Assembly (NCBI RefSeq): GCF_022539505.1
Contig: NC_061508.1
Coordinates: 63,745,754 to 63,809,753 of the forward strand
Reading direction: 5' to 3'
Source of the DNA: Lolium rigidum
Taxonomy: Eukaryota > Streptophyta > Magnoliopsida > Poales > Poaceae
DNA: 64,000 nt
Both the position numbers and the translations under genes were made by a program. Position 1 is the stretch's first letter, and the number at the start of each line of letters is the position of its first letter. The notes beneath the pieces were generated by a model, which saw only the letters and a list, made by a program, of their open reading frames with translations, was not told the origin of the DNA and did no database searches. Of the stretch, positions 9,361 to 22,500 are shown piece after piece.

Positions 9361-12300
9361 TGTAACATCCCAACTTTCAATGAAATGAACAAGAATGAGA
9401 ATTCAAGAACCCAAAAATTGAAGCCAACAAAAACTTTTTCCATCATATAGGACTATGCATATTAGATCACCTTATTAATTATTTTGAGTGTGCTATTGCC
9501 ATGATGCTTGTTTATGTGTGTTACTCTCATTCTAAAACCCTAGCAATGATCTCTTGATCACCCCTAGCCAAATAAAACTGAAATATAAAAAAATTCCAAA
9601 AATCCTTTTTACTCTCACATAAGGCCTATGCCATTTTTGCAAATCTTAACCTAGACCACTTTGGCTTGCCCCATTGGTTGAAGATGGTTACTAAACACTT
9701 TTAAATACTTTTGGAAGTGAAGAAACTCAACCAAAACCAAAATCAAATTCAAATTCCAACATACATGCAATATGGTCACTTGTGTCATTTTTAACCCGAT
9801 GGCCACTTTGAGCCCCTGGCTTTCCTCTTTCCACTTCTAAACTTTGTCAACTCTTTTCACCTCATCCAAGACAACATCAAGCACTACAACTTTGCCCAAA
9901 ACCATCACCCCAAAATCTTCACCAATTTCAAATGGCAAGCAAGCAAAGTTGGAACTTTCTCACAGATTTAAGATCATATGCAAAATGTGATTTTGCATAT
10001 CAAATCCATTTTGACCACCACCAACACCAAAATGCTCCACTTAATATATGATTTCAACCCACCAAAAAGAATTTCAAAATTCGAAAATAATTTTCTTGCG
10101 GGCATTCTGTCGAACACATTGCAGGCAGGGTAAATATCTGAGCCCATACCTCATTTTCTACTTGGACTTGGTCCAACCTTGACCTCTCTGCAGCTCTGGA
10201 ACTTCATCACACATCCCAGCGTCAGTGTCACCACTTGCCATCGCCTCCACTTGCCCAAAGTGACAAGGGCATGACCATGCCGTGGCATGGCATGGCCATC
10301 CCATGCCCTATCTCTCCCCTCTCACCTCAGAGATGCACCACCATGTCCTGGACGCTCCCTGCACTCCCCTGAACCTGCCCGTGCCTTCCCATGGTCACCC
10401 CGACGCGTGCACACGCGGGCGTCGACGTGGCCAGACACGCCCAGGCGTGCACACACACGCTCCAGGACGCGCATGACGCCAGCCCTGGACGCGCCAGAGC
10501 GCGCCTCGCCTCGTCACCTCAGCCCGTCCCTCGCCACCAGCGCCTGCAGGACGACTCGCCTCAGCTCCAGGACACCGCCAGACACCACCACGAGCCTCCC
10601 CGTGCCCTGTCGCCGTCGAGGAGGACGACGACGTCCGCCACAGTGCCCACGGACGCGTGACGCGCGCCACTATGCTTGACCACCGAAAACTGTTCTGAGC
10701 ACACCGTGACGCTCCCTGAGTCTGTCTGAGCCAAGCCATACCCTCGCCCACGCCGTTGATCGACGGGAGAGCGCCATGGCCATCGTCACCGTGACCACCC
10801 GCCGCTGCTCGGAGCCGCTATAAAAGGAGCACTCCGCGCCCCAAATTGAGCACGCCAACTTCTTCCCCACCTCCTCACAGCTCTCCCCGACCTCTCAATT
10901 CCACCAATTACTCGCCGGAGGCCTCCAATCGCAAGCTCGCCGCCGCCGCCAGTACACGGAGCCCGCCGGAGCAGGAGGCCACCCCAGGACACGACGCTGC
11001 TTCCATCGGCTTCACCATCATCGACAACGTACCTCGCGCACCACTCCGACGACCGCCGGAGCTCCGACGAGCTCGCCGACCCCCTACCGCCGTCGCAGTG
11101 AGTTCCCGTCTCGCCGTCGACGACGACGCTCCCCAACCGTCCGATCCTCGCCTAATCCTACGGCGCAGGCCCGCGCGTACCGCTTCGGTCTTTAGTGACC
11201 CGCCGACGCGTGGGACCTACCGTCAGACGGCCCGCTGCGCTAGACGCAGTACTGGGCCGGCCCAATCTCTTTTTCTCTCTCGCAGCCCAAGTTCATTTCC
11301 CGCGCAAGCCCACCTTTTTGAATTCAAATTTGGAAAATAGGAGAAATACCCTAATCTGTTGCAAACTTTGAAATTCAATAGGGACAAATCTACTCGGCCA
11401 AATTTTACAAACTTTATATATTTGGAAACCTTAGGATTTTATCTACACAATGCCACTGGATAGAACCCTAGATCTTTTGTAGAATTAAAATGACAAAATA
11501 AACAAGGCAGGGACTTTTCTGTCTTATAATAATTCTTAAAAATCAACCATAAATGCTTTTCAGTTAATTCCACCTCCAATAATTCACATTTCACTTATAC
11601 TAATTGTTTCTACAAAAATATGCCATGCTTACTTTGAATGATCATGGTTTAGTTGATTTAAATGACTTTATGGCTATTTTCTAGTAAAAGATATTGTCCA
11701 AAACTATTAAGAAATATCATGAGAGAGTTTCTCTCATTTAAATCTTGTCACCACCAAGTCCAAATGAAGTGGAGACTCTGGTTAGTTAGGTCCCATAGGA
11801 TTTGTTGGTGATATTAAATCTTTGATATGCTAGAATTAAATGGTATGAGGTGCTCACCTCATTTAAATCATTTTCTCCAAATGATAAGTGTGAAGAGGTT
11901 GACTTGGGTCAACCTAGGTCACATATTATGCATAAGAGAAATTAAATCTTAATAAGATAATGAGAGGAAATTATTTCTCTAAATAATTCAAAGTAACATT
12001 TAAGATTAGTATGAGAGGAAATTATTTTTCTTAAATAATAAGAAAAACACATCCACCCACCTAATAGTAATGTGTGATGCTAGTTTAAGTGTGTGAACCA
12101 TGTTTGTGCTTAGTTTAATTAGATAAGTTTGGTGTGATGATTGTGTACCCCGTATTCGTATTTTAGACGCTAGTACCGAGGAGTACCAGGAGGAGGAGGA
12201 GGTCTACTTCCAAGGAGAAGAAGACCACTTTGACCAGTTTCCCAACCAAGGCAAGATAATACTCTTGCAAAGTGCAAAGCTCACCATGAGCAAGGCATCA

Positions 12301-13680
12301 CCCCATATTACTTTATGCTTATGATCCTATTTCCCAGCTTTACTTTACAAGCTTTATTTACTTTTGTTTTATCAAAGTACTTTTTGATTCATGATTCACT
12401 TGGTTAGTATTGGATTAGTACAAGAGTATCAAATTTAGCCTAGAAGCAAGGCAAATACTTAGCACCCCTCATACATAGTGGCTAGTGCTAAATACTAAAA
12501 ATGACTACTCTAGATGGGAACATGTGTTATGAAATGATGATGGTGAAAACCTTGGAATGATGAGTCATTTCCATTGAAAGATTTTGAAGGTGAATATGAC
12601 ATGAATTTGACTTGGTGATTTTGGCTAAAAACTGATGATTGAGTTGGATGCGATACCATTCCAATTTTTGAGTACCCCCACAATACCCGATTATGGGTAA
12701 GGCTTAGCTGGAAATTTATGTATCTTAGTATGGGTTCCCTCTAAACAAGCGTCATCGGGGTTAGGCTGAAGGCTGCCTCTACAACAAAAGAAACGATGAG
12801 AAATGACGTGTAACGAGGTGAATGTCCGGCCCAAGCCCTCGTGCAGTTCCCGGGTTAACAGTTGGTTTTCACCGGGAGGCCAAGCTCATGGGGAGAGGTG
12901 CCTATACTAGGATATGTAAGTGAAAGGTTATGGTTGATGATCCGCGTACCGAGTTACGATTATTCGGGGTTTTATCCCCGACGGATGTAATCAAATGTTG
13001 TGGCACAAGTGTGCAACCTCTCGCAGAGTGTAAACCTATTCGAATAGCCGCGTCCGCGGTCATGGACAGCTTGGAAAGGCCATACTCGTTTCCGTCATCG
13101 AATTTACATCTTTTTGAACTTGAATGGTGACTTGGGTTTTGAATCACAATTGAGTTGTGGGAATGACACTAATGTTCCCACTTGAGTTAGTTAGCACATG
13201 AGGAGTTGTTTACAAAAAGGTTTATCAAATAAAATTGGCTTTATGCAAATAACCTTAGAGCTTAGAACACTTCAATAGCAAGTTTAGTACTTACATTAGT
13301 ATTAGATTGCGAGTACTTAAAGTACTCACGGCTTTGTCCCTGGCTATTCAAATGGCCAGACTATGAAGCCGAGCAGCAGTACGAGGATGACGACCAGCAG
13401 GACGTCTACCACAACTAGGAGCTTCTAACGTCAAGCGTTGGCCTCGTGGACTAGAGAGTCCTTGTATCTTACGCTTCCGCAATGAACTTGTGTTTGTTCG
13501 TTGATCAATAGATCAACTATTCGTGTAATATGGATCATGTGATTCCAAGTTGTAAGACATTATGGTTTGTAATGAATGATGATCGTGATACTTAACTATT
13601 ATGCCTCGCAACAACAATATTCCTGGGATTGCGATGTATGACATAATAGGCATTCGGACTTAAAAATCCGGGTGTTGACA
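9361..13680 (+). repeat. 5' LTR of the Tekay-type element
   Basis: 4320 bp, TG...CA bounded. The promoter TATAAAAG lies at 10820-10827, so U3 is about 1.5 kb and the transcribed R-U5 part is nearly 2.8 kb, unusually long. The GC-rich stretch 10270-11200 around the promoter contrasts with AT-rich flanks. Reading frames inside the LTR are repeated in the 3' LTR and break by frameshift between copies, so I do not call them genes. Acidic exon-like pieces at 12170-12255 and 13360-13420 are discussed in the findings. Confidence 0.93.
10820..10827 (+). promoter_or_regulatory. TATA box of the 5' LTR
   Basis: CTATAAAAGG in a GC-rich setting, repeated identically in the 3' LTR at about 20966-20973. 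Transcription is expected to begin roughly 30 bp downstream, near 10850. Confidence 0.8.
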
Positions 13681-13683
13681 AGT

Positions 13684-13696
13684 TGGTATCAGAGCC
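13684..13696 (+). other. Primer binding site, initiator methionine tRNA
   Basis: TGGTATCAGAGCC begins three bases after the 5' LTR. It is complementary to the 3' end of plant initiator tRNA-Met, the usual primer for Gypsy and Copia reverse transcription. Confidence 0.92.
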
Positions 13697-13907
13697 ATTG
13701 TTTGACCTTAGGAGACCCTAGTTAGAAATGGACGTTCTGAAAAATTTAGTTTCAAAAAGGAAAGAAGTATTTCTGAAAAATTTAAGTCTTTGCCTTCTCT
13801 TTGAGTTCCTTGGAAAAATAAGAAGTCATGTTCTTCCTTAGAAAAATACTTAAAATTTTGCCACACTTGTTCACTTCTCTAACTTAAATCCTTCACTTCA
13901 CTTTCGG

Positions 13908-14698
13908 ATGGAGCCCGTGAACACGAAGTTTTACCAGCTCGGGAATGGGGGAAGCTTGATCTTCGAGCACGACCTCAACGCCCGTCCGACCACCTGGGTC
14001 GCCCGCACCCGGAGTTCCACGGAGCCCGGATCGCGAACCAGCCAGGAGGCGAACCGCAGTGGATCATCACTGCGGATTTGAGGGGCAAGATGGAGCCTCC
14101 CACTTCTGAGAGGATCCTCTTCTCCTTCATGGAGAGCAACTGGCTGGACGGACTTGCCCGCGCCCTTCAGGAGGGACTCGCACGCCTGTGCGGGATGAGC
14201 GGGGAGGCACTCAACCACCCTCGCTTTTCTCACCTCGCGAGGCGTAACTCTGCTGGAGAGCCCATGGACATGCCATCCCACCCGGCACTGAAGCACCATG
14301 TGGAGCATCTCGATTTCATGCTGTATCACACTCAGCAGGATCTCGACCACTCCCGTGAGTACGCCAACCAGACTCACGCCCGCATCATCGAGCAAGGCGA
14401 CGCCATCAAGATGCTCGCCAATGACCGCAGGACTCTCCGCCAGCAGCGGGCGAAGAGGGATGCCACCATCACTCGCCTCCGCGCAAAGATAGCAGCACTC
14501 GAGGCCACTGTCAAGGCCCAGGAGGAGCAGATGAAGAAGATGGAGGAAGATGGAGAAGACATTCAGGGAGGAAGCGACTACCTGAGTGACGACAACGATT
14601 TCGAGGATGATGAGAACACCGAGGGGGAAGACTACGACTTCCTGGACGACGGAGATGAAGCCCACACCCCCATCGATGTCGATGAGGATGAGGAGTAG
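13908..14698 (+). pseudogene. Extra sense reading frame before gag (coiled-coil, acidic tail)
   Basis: The frame starts at ATG 13908 (MEPVNTKFYQLGNGGSL) and breaks by one base near 14010. It continues PEFHGARIANQPGGEPQW and then an open stretch to the stop at 14696-14698. Residues about 120-210 form a heptad-rich, probably coiled-coil region (QRAKRDATITRLRAKIAALE), followed by an Asp/Glu-rich tail. It has no zinc knuckle or catalytic motif, and it is separate from gag, which opens at 14934. Extra frames of this kind occur in some plant retrotransposons; the function is unknown. The high GC and clear codon structure against the AT-rich surroundings argue that it was under selection. Confidence 0.6.
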
Positions 14699-14933
14699 TT
14701 CACTTGTGCACTATCGTAGGTGTGAGTTGTATCCCGCCCCAATGTATCGTAGCTTGGAGAAGAAGGGTTCTTAAAACCCTTAGTGTGTTAGCTTGTAATG
14801 TGTGTTGTTTGCTATGAATGAATGTATGTTTGTGTCATCATGAAAAGACTTCAAGTTTTAAGCTTTTAAACTTAAACACAAAACAAGCCATAGAAAATTT
14901 CCCTCTTATCTCATGATCTATCTCAATACTCAT

Positions 14934-16178
14934 ATGGCCCCTCCAACCCGCAACATGAATCAAGACGCAATGATGCAGATGTTGCAAGGTATGCTGGAAG
15001 ATAGAGAAGCAGAAAGAGCTGAAAGGCAAGCCAACATTGCAGCACTTCAACAAGCCTTGCCAACAACAACCAAGGCCACCATGATCATCCAGATCCAAGC
15101 TCAAGAACTTCCAGAATACCAACCCGCCAGTTTTCAGCAAGACTGAGGAACCACTGGATGCAGATGATTGGCTCCAAACCATGGAGAACAATCTAGAAGT
15201 AGCCGGAGTTGAAGAGAATGAGAAAGTGCTGTTTGCCACACACTACTTAGCAGGACCAGCAAGAGCTTGGTGGACAAGCACCCGTGCCATGAACGCAGGA
15301 CAGTTCATGACTTGGGCAGATTTCAAGCTCAAGTTCAGCAAGTACCATGTGCCCCCGGGTCTGATAAAGAAGATGAGAGATGAATTCCGTGAACCGAAGC
15401 AAGGCCGGATGTCCGTGGTGGAATACCGCGACAAGTTTCTAACTTTGTCAAGGTACGCCCCGGATGAGACTGATACTACTGAGAAGAGGAAGGAAAGGTT
15501 TCTGAACGGACTGCATGATGAGATGCAGACTGTGTTGATCAACATCCCCTTTGCCGACCTCGAAGCCCTTGTTGACTCCGCCATCCAAATGGAGGGCAAA
15601 CTGCACCAAGCCAGCGAGAACCGCAAGCGCCGCATGATGAACCAGAGTGGGCCTAGCAATGCCCCAAGGTATCGCCCCAACTCAGAGCGGAGGCTTCAGG
15701 ACCAACAAGCCCAATGCACAGATGTCACGTCCGGTTTATCGTAACCGGAGTGGAGGAAACCCCAGTGCCAGGAGGCCACTACAACAACAACACCAACAAC
15801 AACTTCAACCGCGCTCCGCCGAGAGCCCCCAACCACAACAACAGCAACAACAACACCAACACCGCACCAAGGACCGGGAGCAATGCAATCCCCGTCGCAA
15901 ACAAGCAAGACAAGACCACCATCACTTGCTATGAGTGTGGTGTAGTGGGGCATTACTCCAATGAGTGTCCCAAGAGGCTCGCCAAGCTCGCAGCAACCCC
16001 GCACCACCAGCTCAAGCAGCAACGCCGTGTCTCCACCGGCAAGAAGTTCGCCCCCAACAACCCGCACAACCGCGGAGGTCGCCTCTACCACATGAATGCC
16101 GAGGAAGCCCAGAAGCACCCGACGTGGTGCCGGGTATGTTCTCTCGTTAACTCAATACCAAGCAAGAGTACCGTTTGA
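14934..16178 (+). pseudogene. gag: gag polyprotein, frameshifted
   Basis: This is the structural protein of the virus-like particle. It opens at ATG 14934 (MAPPTRNMNQDAMMQMLQG) with a Glu/Arg-rich helix. A Retrotrans_gag domain follows at about 15190-15560 (HYLAGPARAWWTS, VVEYRDKFLTLSRYAP), then an Asn/Gln-rich linker and a CCHC zinc knuckle CYECGVVGHYSNEC at about 15928-15970. Frame breaks occur near 15100-15145 and 15640-15720. The protease motif FDSGASHSFVT begins at about 16174 and runs into the next segment. Confidence 0.85.
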
Positions 16179-19100
16179 TTCTGGAGCATCGCATTCGTTC
16201 GTTACGTAAGATTTTGTGTGCACTAGTAAGATTCAACCAATCAGCTTGAAACATGTCATGGTAGTTCAAATACCCGGATCAACCACTAAAGCTAGAAAAT
16301 TCCGCAAAGATGTACCCATCGTAATCCATGAAATAGACTTTTATGCAAACTTGATTGTTTTGGGAACCAAAGGATTGGAAGTAGTCCTGGGTATGGACTC
16401 GGATGGCGAAACATCATGGATTGATAGATCGCGCCAAGAAGGCCATCACCATGACAAGTAGCACCGGAATAATAATAGAACACTTATCCGAAAAACTACC
16501 CGTAAAATTTACCCGCAACCAAAGTGTAGCCAAGCCAACTCGGATCAAATCAGTGGTCGTTTGTCGATACCCCGATGTGTTTCCGGATGATCTACCCGGT
16601 ATGCCCCCAGCATCGGGATATCGAGTTCATCATCGAGTTAATCCCCGGAACAGACCTATAGCCCGCAGAGCCTACAAGCATGAACCCCGCAGAACTAGTG
16701 GAACCGAAGAAGCAACTCGGATGATATGCTGTACAAAGGTCTGATTCGACCAAGTGCGTCACCTTGGAGATCACCAGTTTTGTTTGTGGATAAGAAAGAC
16801 GGTGCCACTCGTTTGGTTACGGATTATCGTAAGCTTAACGATGTCACCATCAAGAACAAATATCCCTTGCCAAAGATAGAAGATCTGTTTGACCAGCTAA
16901 CCGGTGCCCAAGTTTTCTCAAAGATTGATCTGAGGACAGGTTACCATCAACTGAAGATCCGAGCAACAGATATTCCAAAGACTGCCTTCACCACCATATA
17001 TGGATCGTATGAGTACAATGTCATGTCCTTCGGACCGACCAATGCCCCCGCTTACTTCATGAATCTCATGAATAAGATCTTTATGGACTTTTTGGATAAG
17101 TTTGTCGTTGTCTTCATCGACGACATCCTTATCTACTCCAAATCGAAGAAGAACATGAGCAACACTTGGAAGTGGTTCTAGAAACCCTTAGGCAACATCG
17201 CTTGTACGCCAAGTTCAGCAAATGTGAGTTTTGGCTGAAAGAAGTAGGATTCCTGGGACACATCTTGTCTGCAGGAGGAATTGCCGTAGATCCCGCTAAA
17301 ATCAAAACCGTTGAGGAATGGAAAGCCCCAACCACCCAGACTGAAGTCCGGGCATTTCTGGGATTAGCGGGATATTACCGCAGATTCGTTGAAGGATTTT
17401 CAAGCATCGCCAGACCAATGACTCAACTGCTGAAGAAGGACAAGAAGTTTGACTGGAATGACAAATGTGAAGAAAGCTTTCAACAACTCAAGCTCGGATT
17501 AACCACAGCCCCAATTCTGATCATGCCTGATGTCACCAAGCCTTTCGATGTCTATTGTGATGCCTCCAAGATTGGTCTTGGATGTGTGTTGATGCAAGAA
17601 GGCAAGGTGATATCATACCTATCAAGGCAACTCGAAGCAACATGAACAGAACTATCCAACTCATGACTTGGAGTTAGCAGCCGTAGTTTTAGCCCCGAAG
17701 GTTTGGCGTCATTACCTCATGGGTAATCGATGCGAGATATATTCAGATCACAAGAGCCCGAAGTACATTTTCACCCGTAAGGAGCTGAACATGAGACAGC
17801 AGCAGATGGATTGAATTAATCAAGGATTACGACATGGAAATTCACTACCACCCCGGCAAGGCCAATGTGGTAGCGGATGCCTTGAGCAGATCGCCGTGTC
17901 GGCTAAACTCCATGATCGCAATAGAGCAACCAAGCCTCGTACCAAGAGTTTGAACAATTCAGACTAGAGCTAGTGAGCGAAGGATTCCTCGCAAGCATTG
18001 AGCTCCAACCCACTTTGATGAGCCGGATAAAGGAAGCCCGTAAAGGAAATGCCAGCATTGACGGAATAAAGAGTCGATAGCCGCAGGAAAGGCACCAGGA
18101 TTTACCGTAGACGAAGCCGGAGTTCTTTGGTACAAAGAACGTCTCTGCGTACCATCGGACTCGACTTGAAACAAGTCATTCTCGCAAGAAGCCCATGACA
18201 CCCTTTATTCAATCCACCCCGGAGGAACCAAGATGTACCAAGACCTGAAGGAACAATTCGGTGGCACGGAATGAAGCGAGAGATCGGAAGCTACATCGCC
18301 AAGTGTGATATCTGTCAGAGAGTCAAAGCAGAACATCAACGACCCGCAGGACTGTTGCAACCCTTACAGATTCCTGAGTGGAAATGGGATTCTGTCGGTA
18401 TGGACTTTATCACAGGACTGCCCAAATCTAGCAGAGGAAATGACTCCATTTGGGTAGTCATTGATAGGTTGACCAAAGTGGCACATTTCATCCCCGTCAA
18501 GACCACATACCAAGGCCCAAAACTAGCTGAGTTATACATATCCAGAATAGTCAGCCTGCACGGAACCCCGAAGTCAATTGTGTCAGATAGAGGATCACAA
18601 TTCACCTCAAGATTCTCGCAGAAGGTGCATGAAGGACTAGGAACCCGTCTGAATTTCAGCACCGCCTACCACCCGCAGACTGACGGACAGACCGAGAGAG
18701 TCAACCAGATACTTGAAGATATGTTAAGAGCCCGTGTGCTAGAGTATGGATCCAAATGGGAAGATTGCCTACCTTACGCAGAATTCTCCTACAACAACAG
18801 CTACCAAGCCAGCTTACAGATGGCCCCCTTTGAAGCCCTGTACGGAAGGAAATGCCGTACCCCTCTGAACTGGTCAGAAGTCGGAGATAGCCAAGTCTTC
18901 GGCCCCGACATTCTCCGCGAAGCCGAAGAGAAGGTGCACAAGATCCGCGAATACCTCAAGACCGCCCAATCAAGACAGAAGAGCTACGCCGACAAGAGAC
19001 GCCGAGAGATGACATTCGAAATCGGAGATTTTGTGTATCTCAAAGTCTCACCCCTCAAAGGAATGCAGAGATTCCAACTCAAAGGAAAGCTCGCCCCCAG

Positions 19101-19458
19101 ATATGTCGGACCATTCAAGATTCTGAGTCGCCGAGGAGAAGTCTCATATCGCTTGGAACCGCCGGAAGAGATGTCCGCCGTACACAATGTGTTTCACATC
19201 TCACCGCTTAGAAAGTGCCTAGAAGTACCGGAAAAGACCGAAGTATTCAAGAACATCGACCACGGAGCCATTGATCTCAACCAGGATCTAACCTACCGCG
19301 AAGTGCCTATTCGCATCCTTGAAGAAGCATTCAGGACCACCCGCACCAGAAGTATCAAGTTCCTGAAGATACAATGGAGTAATCACACCGAAGAAGAAGC
19401 AACTTGGGAACGCGAGGAGGATATGAAGAAGGAATACCCAGATCTCTTTAGTACCTAG
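16174..19458 (+). pseudogene. pol: pol polyprotein (protease, RT, RNase H, integrase, chromodomain), frameshifted
   Basis: This polyprotein makes and integrates the DNA copy of the element. Visible domains: aspartic protease FDSGASHSFVT at 16174; reverse transcriptase at about 16735-17400 ([29 protein letters not shown] as the YxDD-type active site; [13 protein letters not shown]); RNase H at about 17500-17900 ([16 protein letters not shown]; then [16 protein letters not shown] in another frame); integrase at 18271-19100 with CDICQRVK from the zinc finger and the DDE residues in GMDFITGLP, SDRGSQFTS and DGQTERVNQ. The C-terminal chromodomain lies at about 19330-19450 (LKIQWSNHTEEEATWE), ending at the stop 19456-19458. 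Chromodomains of this type direct integration toward heterochromatin. The segment 18271-19458 is open for 395 codons; earlier parts have at least six single-base breaks and stops. Confidence 0.9.
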
Positions 19459-19490
19459 TTTTCTCTAGATCTCGGGACGAGATCTTTTGT

Positions 19491-19504
19491 AAGGGGGAAG
19501 GGTT
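19491..19504 (+). other. Polypurine tract
   Basis: AAGGGGGAAGGG lies immediately before the 3' LTR start TGTAACATCC. It is the expected primer site for plus-strand DNA synthesis. Confidence 0.85.
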
Positions 19505-22500
19505 TGTAACATCCCAACTTTCAATGAAATGAACAAGAATGAGAATTCAAGAACCCAAAAATTGAAGCCAACAAAAACTTTTTCCATCATATAGGACTAT
19601 GCATATTAGATCACCTTATTAATTATTTTGAGTGTGCTATTGCCATGATGCTTGTTTATGTGTGTTACTCTCATTCTAAAACCCTAGCAATGATCTCTTG
19701 ATCACCCCTAGCCAAATAAAACTGAAATATAAAAAAATTCCAAAAATCCTTTTTACTCTCACATAAGGCCTATGCCATTTTTGCAAATCTTAACCTAGAC
19801 CACTTTGGCTTGCCCCATTGGTTGAAGATGGTTACTAAACACTTTTAAATACTTTTGGAAGTGAAGAAACTCAACCAAAACCAAAATCAAATTCAAATTC
19901 CAACATACATGCAATATGGTCACTTGTGTCATTTTTAACCCGATGGCCACTTTGAGCCCCCGGCTTTCCTCTTTCCACTTCTAAACTTTGTCAACTCTTT
20001 TCACCTCATCCAAGACAACATCAAGCACTACAACTTTGCCCAAAACCATCACCCCAAAATCTTCACCAATTTCAAATGGCAAGCAAGCAAAGTTGGAACT
20101 TTCTCACAGTATTTAAGATCATATGCAAAATGTGATTTTGCATATCAAATCCATTTTGACCACCACCAACACCAAAATGCTCCACTTAATATATGATTTC
20201 AACCCACCAAAAAGAATTTCAAAATTCGAAAATAATTTTCTTGCGGGCATTCCGTCGAACACATTGCAGGCAGGGTAAATATCTGAGCCCATACCTCATT
20301 TTCTACTTGGACTTGGTCCAACCTTGACCTCTCTGCAGCTCTGGAACTTCATCACACATCCCAGCGTCAGTGTCACCACTTGCCATCGCCTCCACTTGCC
20401 CAAAGTGACAAGGGCATGACCATGCCGTGGCATGGCATGGCCATCCCATGCCCTATCTCTCCCCTCTCACCTCAGAGATGCACCACCATGTCCCGGACGC
20501 TCCCCGCACTCCCCCGAACCTGCCCGTGCCTTCCCATGGTCACCCCGACGCGTGCACACGCGGGCGTCGACGTGGCCGGACACGCCCGGGCGTGCACACA
20601 CACGCTCCAGACGCGCATGACGCCAGCCCCGGACGCGCCGTAGCGCGCCTCGCCTCGTCACCTCAGCCCCGTCCCTCGCCACCGGCGCCGCAGGACGACT
20701 CGCCTCAGCCTCCAGGACACCGCCGTACACCACCACGAGCCTCCCCGTGCCCTCGTCGCCGTCGAGGAGGACGACGACGTCCGCCACGAGTGCCCACGGA
20801 CGCGTGACGCGCGCCACTATGCTTGACCACCGAAAACTGTTCTGAGCACACCGTGACGCTCCCTGAGTCTGTCTGAGCCAAGCCATACCCTCGCCCACGC
20901 CGTTGATCGACGGGAGAGCGCCATGGCCATCGTCACCGTGACCACCCGCCGCTGCTCGGAGCCGCTATAAAAGGAGCACTCCGCGCCCCAAATTGAGCAC
21001 GCCAACTTCTTCCCCACCTCCTCACAGCTCTCCCCGACCTCTCAATTCCACCAATTACTCGCCGGAGGCCTCCAATCGCAAGCTCGCCGCCGCCGCCGCA
21101 CACGGAGCCCGCCGGAGCAGGAGGCCACCCCAGGACACGACGCCGCTTCCATCGGCTTCACCATCATCGACAACGTACCTGCGCACCACTCCGACGACCG
21201 CCGGAGCTCCGACGAGCTCGCCGACCCCCTACCGCCGCCGCAGTGAGTTCCCGTCTCGCCGTCGACGACGACGCTCCCCAACCGTCCGATCCTCGCCTAA
21301 TCCTACGGCGCAGGCCCGCGCGTACCGCTTCGGTCTTTATGACCCGCTGACGCGTGGGACCTACCGTCAGACGGCCCGCTGCGCTAGACGCAGTATCGGG
21401 CCGGCCCAATCTCTTTTTCTCTCTCGCAGCCCAAGTTCTTTTCCCGCGCGAAGCCCACCGTTTGAATTCAAATTTGGAAAATAGGAGAAATACCCTAATC
21501 TGATGCAAACTTTGAAATTCAATAGGGACAAATCTACTCGGCCAAATTTTACAAACTTTATATATTTGGAAACCTTAGGATTTTATCTACACAATGCCAC
21601 TGGATAGAACCCTAGATCTTTTGTAGAATTAAAATGACAAAATAAACAAGGCAGGGACTTTTCTGTCTTATAATAATTCTTAAAAATCAACCATAAATGC
21701 TTTTCAGTTAATTCCACCTCCAATAATTCACATTTCACTTATACTAATTGTTTCTACAAAAATATGCCATGCTTACTTTGAATGATCATGGTTTAGTTGA
21801 TTTAAATGACTTTATGGCTATTTTCTAGTAAAAGATATTGTCCAAAACTATTAAGAAATATCATGAGAGAGTTTCTCTCATTTAAATCTTGTCACCACCA
21901 AGTCCAAATGAAGTGGAGACTCTGGTTAGTTAGGTCCCATAGGATTTGTTGGTGATATTAAATCTTTGATATGCTAGAATTAAATGGTATGAGGTGCTCA
22001 CCTCATTTAAATCATTTTCTCCAAATGATAAGTGTGAAGAGGTTGACTTGGGTCAACCTAGGTCACATATTATGCATAAGAGAAATTAAATCTTAATAAG
22101 ATAATGAGAGGAAATTATTTCTCTAAATAATTCAAAGTAACATTTAAGATTAGTATGAGAGGAAATTATTTTTCTTAAATAATAAGAAAAACACATCCAC
22201 CCACCTAATAGTAATGTGTGATGCTAGTTTAAGTGTGTGAACCATGTTTGTGCTTAGTTTAATTAGATAAGTTTGGTGTGATGATTGTGTACCCCGTATT
22301 CGTATTTTAGACGCTAGTACCGAGGAGTACCAGGAGGAGGAGGAGGTCTACTTCCAAGGAGAAGAAGACCACTTTGACCAGCTTTCCCAACCAAGGCAAG
22401 ATAATACTCTTGCAAAGTGCAAAGCTCACCATGAGCAAGGCATCACCCCATTTACTTTATGCTTATGATCCTATTTCCCAGCTTTTACTTTACAAGCTTT

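Noticed and set aside
10282..11340. Long reading frames in the GC-rich part of the Tekay LTR (and their copies at 20380-21484)
   Set aside because: They occur in both LTRs, shift frame between copies because of single-base indels, exist on both strands, and lack motifs. High GC explains the absence of stops.
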